Source: Spirosoma oryzicola
GTDB lineage: Bacteria; Bacteroidota; Bacteroidia; Cytophagales; Spirosomataceae
Assembly (NCBI RefSeq): GCF_021233055.1
Contig: NZ_CP089538.1
Coordinates: forward strand, 1,903,501 to 1,967,500
Direction of reading: 5' to 3'
Length of the DNA stretch: 64,000 bases
Part shown: piece after piece, positions 1 through 9,300 of the stretch
How positions within the stretch are numbered: the stretch's first letter is position 1
Layout of the letters: every line of letters starts with the position of its first letter
Translations under genes and position numbers: made by a program
The notes under the pieces: generated by a model
What the model was told of the DNA's origin: nothing
Seen by the model: the letters and a program-made list of their open reading frames with translations, nothing else
Databases searched by the model: none

Positions 1-301
1 AAGCGATCAGGATTTTGCTGTAAAAATCCAGCATCGGCTGAAACTTCGGTGGAAACGACTTGAGATAAGCCGGAACCTTGAATGTACCCGATTGCGGGCT
101 GGTCATAAACCGGCGGTGATAAAGAACCAGAACCGATAAGATACAACCAAATTGAACGTCGACCGTGTAGAGTTTGGTGAATTCGTTGCCAGCTATACCA
201 GCCAGGGAAGAGTAGATGATCATGTGGCCCGTTGAGGAAACCGGCAAGAACTCGGTCAAACCCTCAATGATCGCCAGTGCAATCGCGTGAATTAGCTCCA
301 T
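1..301 (-). CDS. uppP: Undecaprenyl-diphosphatase UppP (BacA family), 5' part only
   Basis: Integral membrane enzyme that dephosphorylates undecaprenyl diphosphate to recycle the lipid carrier for peptidoglycan. Only the first 100 residues lie in the window; the gene runs off the left edge. I translated this by hand from the ATG at 301. The N-terminus starts [20 protein letters not shown] and continues VSSTGH, the hallmark first conserved block of the family ([14 protein letters not shown]). The family is usually about 260-280 residues, so roughly 60% is missing. It follows ftsX and a DUF3098 gene on the same strand, an arrangement I know from many Bacteroidota, so one transcript is likely. 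The bases between it and the DUF3098 gene (302-396) hold no gene. Confidence 0.95.
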   Translation of the reverse strand, partial: MELIHAIALAIIEGLTEFLPVSSTGHMIIYSSLAGIAGNEFTKLYTVDVQFGCILSVLVLYHRRFMTSPQSGTFKVPAYLKSFPPKFQPMLDFYSKILIA

Positions 302-396
302 ATATATTTAATTGTTCATCGATAACGGTTTGCCCTGAACAGCCGTCAGAAACAATCGGTTATCGATGAACCGTTCCGGCGAACCGGCATAAACAG

Positions 397-738
397 TTAT
401 ACCTTTGGCCGGCTAAGGATGGCGAAAAATTCAAGAACGAAGCCACTCATAACCACGATAGGGCCGAGCGTTAGCCCCAGAAAACCGAAGCCAAATTCTT
501 CTTTATCGAGGCTCATGATGAAAAAACCTGCCAGGATAACCGCGATACCCGCCAGCATCAGTACGTAGTTCTGCCGACCGAAAGGCAGGGCAGCCGAAGC
601 CGTTTCCCGATGGCTGGTTTCCGAAATCGGCTTCCGCAACGGCGCTGGTTTTGCTACCGGCGTAGTGCTAATCGGTGCTTTTTGGGCTGGTTCTTCGCGT
701 GTCAGCGTAGCCGAGCCATATTGTTTGTCTTTTGCCAT
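397..738 (-). CDS. DUF3098 small membrane protein
   Basis: Function unknown. The 113-residue product has a disordered, Lys/Pro-rich N-terminal half and two hydrophobic segments in the C-terminal half (YVLMLAGIAVILAGFFIM, then LGPIVVMSGFVLEFFAIL), with the LPFG-x-x-NY and LAPI/LGPIV-like blocks typical of DUF3098. The frame is open upstream to 810, but the ATG at 738 (MAKDKQYG) is the better start because Bacteroidota homologues begin with a short MA-K-rich stretch and the extra 24 residues look non-conserved. It lies between ftsX (100 bp upstream) and uppP (95 bp downstream) on the same strand, so a role in envelope or division biology is possible, but that is only inference from context. Confidence 0.85.
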   Translation of the reverse strand: MAKDKQYGSATLTREEPAQKAPISTTPVAKPAPLRKPISETSHRETASAALPFGRQNYVLMLAGIAVILAGFFIMSLDKEEFGFGFLGLTLGPIVVMSGFVLEFFAILSRPKV

Positions 739-837
739 GTTCGTAAGTCCGTTATACTGTTTGTGTAACTTTAAAACAGGTCTCTGGGTTGTGTTTTGTT
801 GTGGCAACAAACCAGAAACCTAAACTACAACTGCTGA

Positions 838-1719
838 TCAATACAGTTCATCCAGCGTCAGGCCCAGATAGCGGTTAACCGCCTGGAAGGTACTGAGAAA
901 ACCAATCAGAACACCAAGTCCTACGATTCCTGCCAGCAGAAACGTTAACTTTTCGACATCCTGAAACATAGCCAGTTCGGGCAGATTGTGAATGGCGATC
1001 TGCAACCCAACCAGCAGAAGCACTACCGCAACAATACCGGCTATAAAGCCCTGCCAGATGCCACGACCCAGAAAGGGCCGCGTTATAAAACCGTTTGTGG
1101 CACCGACTAGTTGCATACTCCGAATGAGCATGCGTTGCGAGTGCAAGGCCAACCGGATCGTGTTATTCATCAGTAGAACAATGATCAGCAGCAAAATCAA
1201 GGCAAAGGCCGACATAACCGCATAAATCTTGGTAATGTTGCGGTTGATGTTATCGACCAGATTTTCCTGATAAACAACTTCAAAGACACCATCGATACTT
1301 TCCAGATCCTGCTTTACCTGTTGCAGCTTAGCTTCTTCAAAATACTCTTCCGTTAGCTTGATCCGATAGCTGTCACGCAGTGGATTTTCGCCCAGAAACT
1401 TCGAAAAATCTTCTTTGGTTTCGGCGATAAACTCTTTGGCGGCAACATCCTTCGGAACAAAGTTTAATTGCGCTGTTCCATTCGTTTTCAAAAGATAAGG
1501 CTTCTCCGCTATCGTTTGCGACAGTTTTGTCAGCTTCGTATCGCTAAGCCCTTTATCGAGAAATGCCCGCATCTCATAGTTTTCGCGGATGTAGGTCACG
1601 ACCCGTTTCGACTGGATCGCCAGCATACCGCAGAATCCAATCAAAAATAAAGCCAGCGTCAGGCTAAACAAAATCATGCCGCTGGGATACATACCTACTT
1701 TTTTCTTTGTACGAGCCAT
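838..1719 (-). CDS. ftsX: Cell division ABC transporter permease FtsX
   Basis: Membrane subunit of the FtsEX complex, which couples septal ring assembly to activation of peptidoglycan hydrolases. The 293 residues fit the family: a cytoplasmic N-terminus rich in lysine, one transmembrane segment at about 15-35, an extracytoplasmic domain at about 40-160, then three transmembrane segments at about 163-185, 225-246 and 257-278. The permease block IRSMQLVGATNGFITRPFLGRGIWQG is the recognisable FtsX signature. No ftsE is in the window, as is common in Bacteroidota where ftsE sits elsewhere. It heads the ftsX-DUF3098-uppP run; a -7 promoter element lies about 20 bp upstream of the ATG. Confidence 0.93.
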   Translation of the reverse strand: MARTKKKVGMYPSGMILFSLTLALFLIGFCGMLAIQSKRVVTYIRENYEMRAFLDKGLSDTKLTKLSQTIAEKPYLLKTNGTAQLNFVPKDVAAKEFIAETKEDFSKFLGENPLRDSYRIKLTEEYFEEAKLQQVKQDLESIDGVFEVVYQENLVDNINRNITKIYAVMSAFALILLLIIVLLMNNTIRLALHSQRMLIRSMQLVGATNGFITRPFLGRGIWQGFIAGIVAVVLLLVGLQIAIHNLPELAMFQDVEKLTFLLAGIVGLGVLIGFLSTFQAVNRYLGLTLDELY

Positions 1720-1740
1720 TCAGGGTTCGTGTTATTGAGA

Positions 1741-1748
1741 CAAAAATA
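1741..1748 (-). promoter_or_regulatory. Bacteroidota-type -7 element for ftsX
   Basis: On the minus strand this reads TATTTTTG, a match to TAnnTTTG. It would start transcription near 1736, about 17 nt before the ftsX ATG at 1719. The matching -33 TTG is off-distance (TTG at 1772-1774, spacing 23 instead of about 19), so the call rests mainly on the -7 element and position. Confidence 0.45.
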
Positions 1749-1849
1749 ACGCTTTAGGCGGGTGGACGGCCCAATTTAAGAAAATTTAAGGGATGTTGAA
1801 CACGAGCATCTCAATAGGAGGCAAATGACAACGTTCCCTGCAAAGCGCC

Positions 1850-3394
1850 TTACTTCCAGATTGGCTCCACCGAGCGGATCAGCACGGATCGTAGGCCCTC
1901 CCCAAAAAACTCAATGCCGCGACTATCTGACTTTGGAAAGATTTGGTTCGTCAGGGTTACCTCCCCATTGTTTCCAAATACTTCTATCGACGAGCGGTCT
2001 ACCCAAATCTGTAACGAAATTCGGCCATTCTGTGGTTTAAGCGGGGCCGTAAATCGTCCGGGAAATTCTTTCTTGAAACCAACATGCCCCGAGCGACTAC
2101 GGTCAACATAGAGTTGCTGGCTTGCCGGGTCATAACCGATGACGGTTTCTTCGCCTTTCCCCTGCGCAGCTTCTTCCTTTTTCACGCGAACACCCACCCC
2201 GGTCTTGGCCGCTTCTAGCTCAAGCTGTAGCCAGTAGGTATCGCTTGAAAGGCTATTGCTGGCCAGACTTTGATTGAGTTGGGCTACGTCGGTGCCCGTC
2301 CATTGAAAGGTAGGGCCAAGCAGCGGTTTCAGCTCCTGAATCGGTTGCTGGCGTAACTCATAGCGATTGACGGGAGCCGGAACTTTCACCAGACGCAGTT
2401 CGCGCGGTAAGGTCATCGCGCCACGGAATGGGGTTGTTGGAACATCATTCGCGTATTGCAGATTGTTCATCCAGCCAATGCTAATAGCACCCCGGTTACC
2501 GCGTCTTGGCAGGTTGTTGAACGTAATGGCTGCGTAATAGTCCTTTCCCCAATCGACGTAGCGAAGCTCGCCCGGCTTGGATTCATTGATAAACGTTGAT
2601 CCGTTGAACTGACCTACGTAATACTGCATTCCCGATCCGCCAGCCGGACCGTTGTTGCCCATCGATAGCATCAGTACCCATTTTCGCTCCATCGTGCCAT
2701 CGACCGGGACTTCTACCAGGTCCGGACACTCCCAGATACTGGCTGGGCTGTCGTTCGCGGTAAATTCCCCGGCTTTGGTCCATTCTTTCAGATTAGACGA
2801 CTTATAGAACAAGGCTTTTTTGTCGGTAGGCAACAACACGATCATGACCCAATGTTGGGAAGGCTCGTGCCAGAAAACCTTTGGATCACGAAAGTCTTTC
2901 CGTTTAAGGTCGATAATCGGATTACGGGTATATTTAATCCAGGTGCGGCCTTTGTCCAGACTATACGCAATGTGCTGACTCTGATTATCCTGACGCGCTC
3001 CGGTATAAATAGCTACCATCGGTACGCGTCCGTCCTGCCCAAAACCACTTGTGTTCGTTTTGTCGATAACGCAGCTACCCGAATAAATCATGGTTGCACC
3101 TTCTTCGGGAATAGCCGGAGGAAGCTCTTGCCAATGAACCAGATCACGACTGATGGCATGCCCCCAGGTCATATGCCCCCACTGGTTGCCAAACGGATTG
3201 TGTTGGTAAAATAAATGATATTCTCCGTCGTAATAGACCAGGCCATTCGGATCATTGATCCAGTTTGTTCGGGAAGAAAAGTGATATTGCGGGCGGTAAG
3301 GTTGCTTATAGGTTGTATCGACCGTTATTCGCTGGGCCAGCAAAGTAGAAGTCATCAAACCGAAAGCGAGCAATACCACAAGGGTACGAGTCAT
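1850..3394 (-). CDS. Exported GH32 fructan hydrolase (levanase/inulinase/invertase type)
   Basis: Glycoside hydrolase family 32 enzyme, expected to release fructose from fructans or sucrose. Residues 1-20 (MTRTLVVLLAFGLMTSTLLA) form a Sec signal peptide. The three GH32 catalytic motifs are present: WINDPNG at 45-51 (nucleophile D48), RDP at 169-171 (transition-state stabiliser) and EC at 222-223 (acid/base E222). A five-bladed propeller is followed by a C-terminal beta-sandwich ending in RSSIEVFGNNGEVTLT, a typical GH32 C-terminal motif. At 514 residues it has the length of single-domain exo-acting fructanases. It stands alone, with no SusCD pair or fructokinase next to it, so the exact substrate cannot be given. 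Confidence 0.93.
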   Translation of the reverse strand: MTRTLVVLLAFGLMTSTLLAQRITVDTTYKQPYRPQYHFSSRTNWINDPNGLVYYDGEYHLFYQHNPFGNQWGHMTWGHAISRDLVHWQELPPAIPEEGATMIYSGSCVIDKTNTSGFGQDGRVPMVAIYTGARQDNQSQHIAYSLDKGRTWIKYTRNPIIDLKRKDFRDPKVFWHEPSQHWVMIVLLPTDKKALFYKSSNLKEWTKAGEFTANDSPASIWECPDLVEVPVDGTMERKWVLMLSMGNNGPAGGSGMQYYVGQFNGSTFINESKPGELRYVDWGKDYYAAITFNNLPRRGNRGAISIGWMNNLQYANDVPTTPFRGAMTLPRELRLVKVPAPVNRYELRQQPIQELKPLLGPTFQWTGTDVAQLNQSLASNSLSSDTYWLQLELEAAKTGVGVRVKKEEAAQGKGEETVIGYDPASQQLYVDRSRSGHVGFKKEFPGRFTAPLKPQNGRISLQIWVDRSSIEVFGNNGEVTLTNQIFPKSDSRGIEFFGEGLRSVLIRSVEPIWK

Positions 3395-3496
3395 AAATAG
3401 TTTACGTCAACAGGTCATTCGTATAATAATTCAGTAAGTTGGTAAGTATTTTTCGCTTATCGTATGCTAACTTATCAACTGGCTGCATTATTCGCA

Positions 3497-4456
3497 TTAA
3501 AATAATTCGCGGGCGATTTTCAGGATATTATCGGCTTTCCCCATCGTGTAGAAGTGCATAACGGGAGCCCCATAGGCGATTAACTCGCGGCACTGCTGAA
3601 CACTCCACTCGATACCGACCTGCCGCGCCTGCTGATCGTTTTCACAGTTTTCAATGGCTTTGACGAGATCTTGAGGCATTTCGAGATGAAAAATTTTGGG
3701 CAGGATCTGAAGCTGTTTGCGTGTACTGATTGGCTTTAGGCCCGGAATGATCGGCACCGTGATGCCTTCCTGACGGCAGCGCTCCACGAAGTCAAAGTAC
3801 TTCTGATTATCAAAAAACATCTGGGTCACGATGTAATCCGCGCCCTTGTCGATCTTCTGCTTCAAGTACTGAAAATCCGTATCGTGATCGGCTGCTTCGA
3901 AATGTTTTTCGGGATAAGCCGCCACGCCGATGCAGAAATTGCTGGCCGCCAGCGGAGTATCTTCTTCGTGCAGATAGATGCCCTGGTTCATATTCGCGAC
4001 CTGTTCGACGAGTTCGCTGGCATACGAATAGCCGTTGTCCTTAGCCTTGAAGGTCGTGAAGGGCTTAGCCGGGTCGCCCCGGAGCACCAGCGCGTTGTCG
4101 ATACCCAGGTAATGCAGATCGATCAGGAAATCTTCGGTTTCTTCGCGCGTAAAGCCGCCACAAAGCACATGCGGTACCGGGTCAACACCAAACCGGTGCA
4201 TAATTGCCGAACAAATACCGACAGTGCCGGGCCGTTTGCGCGTCACAATTTTCTGAATGGTGCCGTCGGGTAGGGGACGCTCGATGTATTCTTCGCGATG
4301 GTAGGTAACGTCAACAAAAGGAGGTTTGAACTCCATCAACGGTTCAATGTTGTCGAGCAGACTCTTTAGGTTGTCACCTTTGATCGGCGGAATTACTTCA
4401 ATTGAGAAAATCGGTTTGCCGTTGGCGGCTTGTATGTGATCGGTAATTTTAGTCAT
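3497..4456 (-). CDS. metF: Methylenetetrahydrofolate reductase MetF
   Basis: Flavoprotein that reduces 5,10-methylene-THF to 5-methyl-THF for methionine synthesis in the cytoplasm. The 319-residue length suits the bacterial MetF barrel. Visible signatures are FSIEVIPPIKG near the N-terminus (equivalent of the catalytic-Glu FEFFPP block), VDVTYHREEY, the NALVLRGDPAK substrate-binding loop, GVAAYPEKH, and GADYIVTQMFFDNQKYFDFVERC. It is monocistronic in appearance: the GH32 gene lies 102 bp downstream and a PAP2 gene 93 bp upstream, all on the minus strand. No riboswitch structure was recognised in the short upstream gap. Confidence 0.96.
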   Translation of the reverse strand: MTKITDHIQAANGKPIFSIEVIPPIKGDNLKSLLDNIEPLMEFKPPFVDVTYHREEYIERPLPDGTIQKIVTRKRPGTVGICSAIMHRFGVDPVPHVLCGGFTREETEDFLIDLHYLGIDNALVLRGDPAKPFTTFKAKDNGYSYASELVEQVANMNQGIYLHEEDTPLAASNFCIGVAAYPEKHFEAADHDTDFQYLKQKIDKGADYIVTQMFFDNQKYFDFVERCRQEGITVPIIPGLKPISTRKQLQILPKIFHLEMPQDLVKAIENCENDQQARQVGIEWSVQQCRELIAYGAPVMHFYTMGKADNILKIARELF

Positions 4457-4549
4457 TCAACAAATCGATTGCTTACCCCTTATTTTGTATATCGCTGGAG
4501 ACCGCTTAGGTAAACGACTACCACGAACTGCGACAGCAAGCTTGTCCAC

Positions 4550-5434
4550 CTATCGCGAAAACACCAGCAACCGTGCGTTAATTCCAGTAGCGAAACCGTT
4601 GTTCCAAGGCTGTACATGGAGTCGTTGGCTTAATGTGAATTGCCTTTTGACTTCGTGTAATTTGGGAATCCCCCAACCCGCAACGGACCCAAACAAAGCA
4701 CCAACCAGGATGTCACTCGGAAAGTGATACCCGGCTTCATACCGCATCAGGCTGGTTGTCGAAGCCAGTCCGAGCATCACAACCCAGACAACAGGCTTTA
4801 GTTTCGAATTCGGATAAAAATGCCGGAACATCTCAGACGCGAAGACAGCGGATGCAAAAGCGGTTCCGGCATGCCCCGAAAAAAAGGATTGTCTGCCGTT
4901 CGGAGCCAGTTTTGGGTCGAGGGGAGCGTCGGGATTGTACACGTAAGGACGTGTTCGCAAGGCGATGTTCTTAACCGTTTGCTGGATGAGTGTTGGTAAA
5001 GCGAGGACTTCAATGTACATCAGGGGTACCGTCGCCCAGTTCTTGTGGCGAAACAGGGTCGGTACGGCAATCAGACCGGTTGCCACAAAATTGGCGGTCA
5101 GCGTCTGATCGCTCAGCTGAAACGCGCCAGGTGACCACTTGTACGTCGCCCCCCGGTCGAAAGCATTGACCTGACTGCGATCAAATTGGCCTAGATCACC
5201 GACGCTAAACGGCTGAACCTGTTGTTCCAAAAGAAGTGAGGAAACGCCCGCAACACCAACTAATCCCATCAATGTAGCGTCCGTTTTCCAGCTAAGTCGG
5301 TACGGATTTGGCCGGAGCCGTGTTGTCGATAGGGAAAGCGTATCCTGTGCCTGCGTAACGGATAGCTGCACGAGAAACAGGACGGAAAAAACGATACGGG
5401 TGGTTCTCAACGGGAAACGGTATTTACGACGCAA
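4550..5434 (-). CDS. PAP2-family membrane-associated phosphatase (copy 1)
   Basis: Type 2 phosphatidic acid phosphatase-like protein, expected to dephosphorylate lipid phosphates or diphosphates at the cell envelope. A cleavable signal or membrane anchor is seen in the first 29 residues (RTTRIVFSVLFLVQLSVTQAQ). The PAP2 signature is complete: RTRPYVYN (the K-x6-RP-like motif), QSFFSGHAGTAFA (P/FSGH) and RYEAGYHFPSDILVGALFGS (R-x5-H-x3-D). It has 294 residues and is a tandem paralogue of the next upstream gene, separated by only 2 bp, with the same order of motifs and the shared string KLKPVVW. The pair follows an AddA-like helicase gene on the same strand, but I see no functional tie to it. 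Confidence 0.88.
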   Translation of the reverse strand: MRRKYRFPLRTTRIVFSVLFLVQLSVTQAQDTLSLSTTRLRPNPYRLSWKTDATLMGLVGVAGVSSLLLEQQVQPFSVGDLGQFDRSQVNAFDRGATYKWSPGAFQLSDQTLTANFVATGLIAVPTLFRHKNWATVPLMYIEVLALPTLIQQTVKNIALRTRPYVYNPDAPLDPKLAPNGRQSFFSGHAGTAFASAVFASEMFRHFYPNSKLKPVVWVVMLGLASTTSLMRYEAGYHFPSDILVGALFGSVAGWGIPKLHEVKRQFTLSQRLHVQPWNNGFATGINARLLVFSR

Positions 5435-5436
5435 AG

Positions 5437-6339
5437 TTACGGATAAAGCCGAGACCTTGAATGAAACTGAAAGCGGGTGTACAAGCCCGTCGATGAACCG
5501 TTCGTCCAGGGCTGAATGTCGAACCGACGTCCTACCTTACCCCGGTTCTTTACTTCGTGTAATTTCGGAATGGCCCAGCCTACCAACGAGCCAAAGGCCG
5601 CGCCAGCCAGCAAATCCGTGTAATAGTGGCGACCGCTTTCGTACCGCATAACGCAGGTGGCTGTGGCCAATCCGAGCGTACCCGCCCAGACGACGGGCTT
5701 TAGTTTTGAATACGGAAAATAGTGCCGGAATACTTCGCTCGTAAAAACGGCAGTGGCAAAGGCGGTGGTGGCATGTCCCGAAAAAAACGATTGCCGGGCA
5801 TCGCGGTTGAGTTTTCGTTCGAGCGGTACGTCCGGGTTAAAGACGAAAGGGCGGGGACGTTGGGAAAGTGCTTTGACGGTACTCTCAACGCCGTTAGCCA
5901 GCAACAACGTTTCGATGTACATGATCCCCAGCGTTTTTACATCCTGGCGCATCGGCTTAAGCCCCAGCGTTAGCAAAGCGGGCAGCGCAACGTTAGTGTA
6001 CAGCGTAATGTCGCTTGCCTTGGCAATGGATGGGTTCCAGTTGGCTGTCGCGGGGCGATCAAAGGCGTTAATGTTGTTTCGGTCCAGTGCCGCTACCTGA
6101 TCCGGCGTAAGCGGGTCAACCGCTTTGTCGAGTAGTACCGATACGCCGTAAGTGACTACCCCGGCCCCCAGTAGGCCAAGTTCCCGGCCGGATTTAAGCT
6201 CATACGGTGAGTCGGCATACTCTGTATTGAGTAGGCGTGGACTGGTAAACTGCGCCGTGCTGACCAGCGACTGAATGGTTAACCAAAGGAATAAGACCGA
6301 AGATGAATGACGGAAACGTAATCGCATATTTTTTACCAT
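5437..6339 (-). CDS. PAP2-family membrane-associated phosphatase (copy 2)
   Basis: Paralogue of the neighbouring downstream gene. The 300-residue product has an N-terminal signal segment (SSSVLFLWLTIQSLVSTAQ), then an integral domain with SQRPRPFVFNPD, QSFFSGHATTAFA and RYESGRHYYTDLLAGAAFGS, all three PAP2 phosphatase motifs. The ATG at 6339 shares one base with the stop codon of the helicase gene (TAATG), which suggests translational coupling; an internal ATG five codons later is an alternative start. Substrate is unknown; undecaprenyl diphosphate or lipid-A-type phosphates are the usual possibilities for this family. Confidence 0.87.
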   Translation of the reverse strand: MVKNMRLRFRHSSSVLFLWLTIQSLVSTAQFTSPRLLNTEYADSPYELKSGRELGLLGAGVVTYGVSVLLDKAVDPLTPDQVAALDRNNINAFDRPATANWNPSIAKASDITLYTNVALPALLTLGLKPMRQDVKTLGIMYIETLLLANGVESTVKALSQRPRPFVFNPDVPLERKLNRDARQSFFSGHATTAFATAVFTSEVFRHYFPYSKLKPVVWAGTLGLATATCVMRYESGRHYYTDLLAGAAFGSLVGWAIPKLHEVKNRGKVGRRFDIQPWTNGSSTGLYTRFQFHSRSRLYP

Positions 6340-9300
6340 TAAACTACCCGTACTACTTGAGGTTCGTCTGCTAAGTAAACCAATCGGCCCTCCACCTCAG
6401 GAAAGCCCATGTCACGGTAAAGACTCGTAAAATATTTCAACGAACCGGTGGGGTCTGACTCCTGATCAGGAGCTGATTCCGGCGCTGGCAGCGATTCGTA
6501 CTGAACCAGCACGACATGACCGTCGGGATAATGAACCACACGATGCGGTGCGCCATGAACGCGTTTCTTACTCAGAATACTCCGGTCGGTATCAATGCGC
6601 AGTGTCGAATCGAACAAGGCCGACAAGGTCGGGTGTGATACAACCGCCGTTAGTACCTGCTTCAAATCCGCGCATTCGGCGTTACGGACGAGTCCCTCGC
6701 TGACGAGCTGCCGGAGTGTTTTATCGATGCTCTCCGGTCCTTTTATCAGGCTCAGAGCCGCACAGAGTTTGCGGTCGCGTTCGCGGGTTCGCTCAAATGT
6801 AGCCACGTCAAACACCCGATCCGCCTGCCGACGAAGTTGCAGATCCTGACCACGGTGCCCGCTAATGACATCATCCAGCACAATCTCATCGATTACCTCC
6901 TCGGTTTTCTGGTGCGAGAAAGCATCGGCGCACAAACTGATTTCGTAGCTCAGTTGCCCATCCTGCCAGGCACAGCCGCAGTTACGCGCTATTTCACTAT
7001 CCCGCAAAAAAGCGTGTAACCAATGACTGATGGTATTGGGCTGCCCCTTGCCAAAATCTTTGGCCTCGCTGATGATGTACAACCGGTCGGTTGGGCGCGT
7101 AAAGGCGACGTAGAGCAAGTTCATGTTTTCCAGAAACGTGCGCGTCAACTCTTCTTCGTACTGGGCGGCAATCGCGTCGGGAGCACCGCGTAATTTACTC
7201 GTCGTGTTGGCCGGGGCCGACAGTAGTCGGGCGAGCTGCCCGGAACCGCTTTCATGGGTCAGCATGTCGGTTCGAATCGCTGTTAGGTCAAGCCAGATCG
7301 TGCTGTCGTTGATGGGTTCGACTTTCCAGTTGGCAAACGGAATGATGACAACCGGAAATTCGAGTCCTTTCGACCGGTGAACCGTCTGGATACTGACGGC
7401 ATTACGCGCGTTTCCTTCCACTGATACTTTCTGCCGAACCCCTTCCCAATACACCAGAAAATCGCTCAGGTGACCGCTCCGTTTCTGATTAAACGTGAGC
7501 ACTTCATCCAGAAAGCGAAACAGGAACGGATTGTGATCGGCCTGGCTGAACAGATTGAACTGAGCCGTCAGTCGTTCAGCTAGTTCGTAGGGGTTGAGTT
7601 GGCCCAGTGCGTACGGGTCGAGCGGATAACCCTGATCGGTCAGGTACGTGTATACGCCCATCGCGTCGCCTTCGGCCACGAGTCGTAGCTCTTCGGTCAG
7701 TGCGTCGTCCGGGAAGATGCCGCGTACCACCCGGTGAAAAAGATACAGCAATTCGTAGCGCAGTAACTTCTGATCGGGCTGTTGCAACAGTTGCATCAGC
7801 GTGACAATCCACTTCACCGGGTCCGAAAATTCCAGTGACAGCGAATCGGCTGATACCAGCGGAATTCGCCGGGCGTTTAACTCATTCGCCAGCGCTTTCG
7901 CATGGACTTTTTTGCGGCATAAAATAGCAATGTCGCCGTAGCTGTACCCATCCGCCAACGCCTGTTCCAAATGCCTGATGGTCTGATCGAGCATGAGCGT
8001 CGTCAGGTCGGCGTCGTCCTCTTCGTTTTTGGCAACGAAGTCGATCTGAACATGCCCTGCCTGCCGCGCTTTGGGCTGAGGTTTCTGGTGGAATAATTTC
8101 TCGGTGTCGAAAACGTCGGCCAGTTTCGGATGCTGGTGTTCAAACTTGCGGGCCGTAAATTCGAAAAAATCGTTGTTAAACCGGACAATTGGCTCGGCAC
8201 TGCGCCAGTTGGTATCGAGCATTTCGTCCTGCAAATGCCCGTCGAGCATATCGATCCGGTCTGCGGTCCAGGAGCCGGGGTTGTGCGCCTGCTTGAGTCC
8301 TTCCAGATCTTTCCGGTGCAGGGCCACGATCTGATCCATGTCGCCCCCCCGGAAGCGGTAAATGGCTTGTTTGCCATCGCCAACGGCCAGGTTGAAATGG
8401 TCGCCACCCAGCGCGTTTTCGATCAGCGGTAGCAGGTTCGCGAATTGCAGCCGCGATGTATCCTGAAACTCGTCGATCAGGATGTGATTGTATTTCGTGC
8501 CCAGCCGTTCGTACAGGAACGGCACCGGCTCCGAAGCGACAATGTTGAGAATTTTCTTATTGAATTCCGAAATGTGCACGCGTCCATCCTTGCGCAGCAG
8601 ATCGTCAAACTCAATCCGCATCTGTTTCAGAAGCGCCAGTTTCTGGAGGTGCGGCAGCAGGCAGTCGAACAAGGTTAGCTGCTGGCCGTTGTCGTCCCGA
8701 ATTGTGTTGATCTGAACCAGGCAGTCGCACAAATCAGCCGCCATGCCGTCGATGATCGCTTGCACCGGTTTGGGCGCTTTTTTTCCGTACCAATCGCCGT
8801 TGTTGATGGCATTGTGCACCCGCGTTCCGGCTTCTTTCTTGGCGTTACCTTCGGCAATCGCTTTCAAATAACCGCCTACCCCGCTGGCTCCGTAGCTGAA
8901 ATCCGTTTCGTTGAGACCCGCACCGGTGATGAGTTGCCAGGCTCGTTGACCATGTCCGACAATACTGGCTTCGATCTGTTGATTGTAGTTGAGTAGCTGC
9001 GTTCGAATGGTTCGCAAAGCGCTGGGCGACAATTCCTGAGCCGCATTGACCGCTTCGTAAAACTGATCGGACGTCAGGTTTTTGCCAAACTCTTTCAGCA
9101 GTTCCGGTAGCTGGTTCCAGCTTTTGCCCTCGGCGGCTGTATGCGTGTAGTACTCGCTTAAAATGGTCGTAATCTCGTCCATCTCGTCGGTGCCTGCCTT
9201 TTCAATGAGGTTATCGATTGCCAGCTCGAGCACTTCGTCGGTATCAAGCTCTACCTCAAACGAGTAAGGAAAGCCCAGCTCGTCGGTAAACGCCATCACG

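Noticed and set aside
4457..4549. SAM or cobalamin riboswitch before metF
   Set aside because: The gap is too short and contains none of the conserved core sequences.
7576..7812. Overlapping open frames on both strands inside the helicase gene
   Set aside because: Arg/Pro-rich shadow frames produced by the high third-position GC of the real gene, with no motifs of their own.
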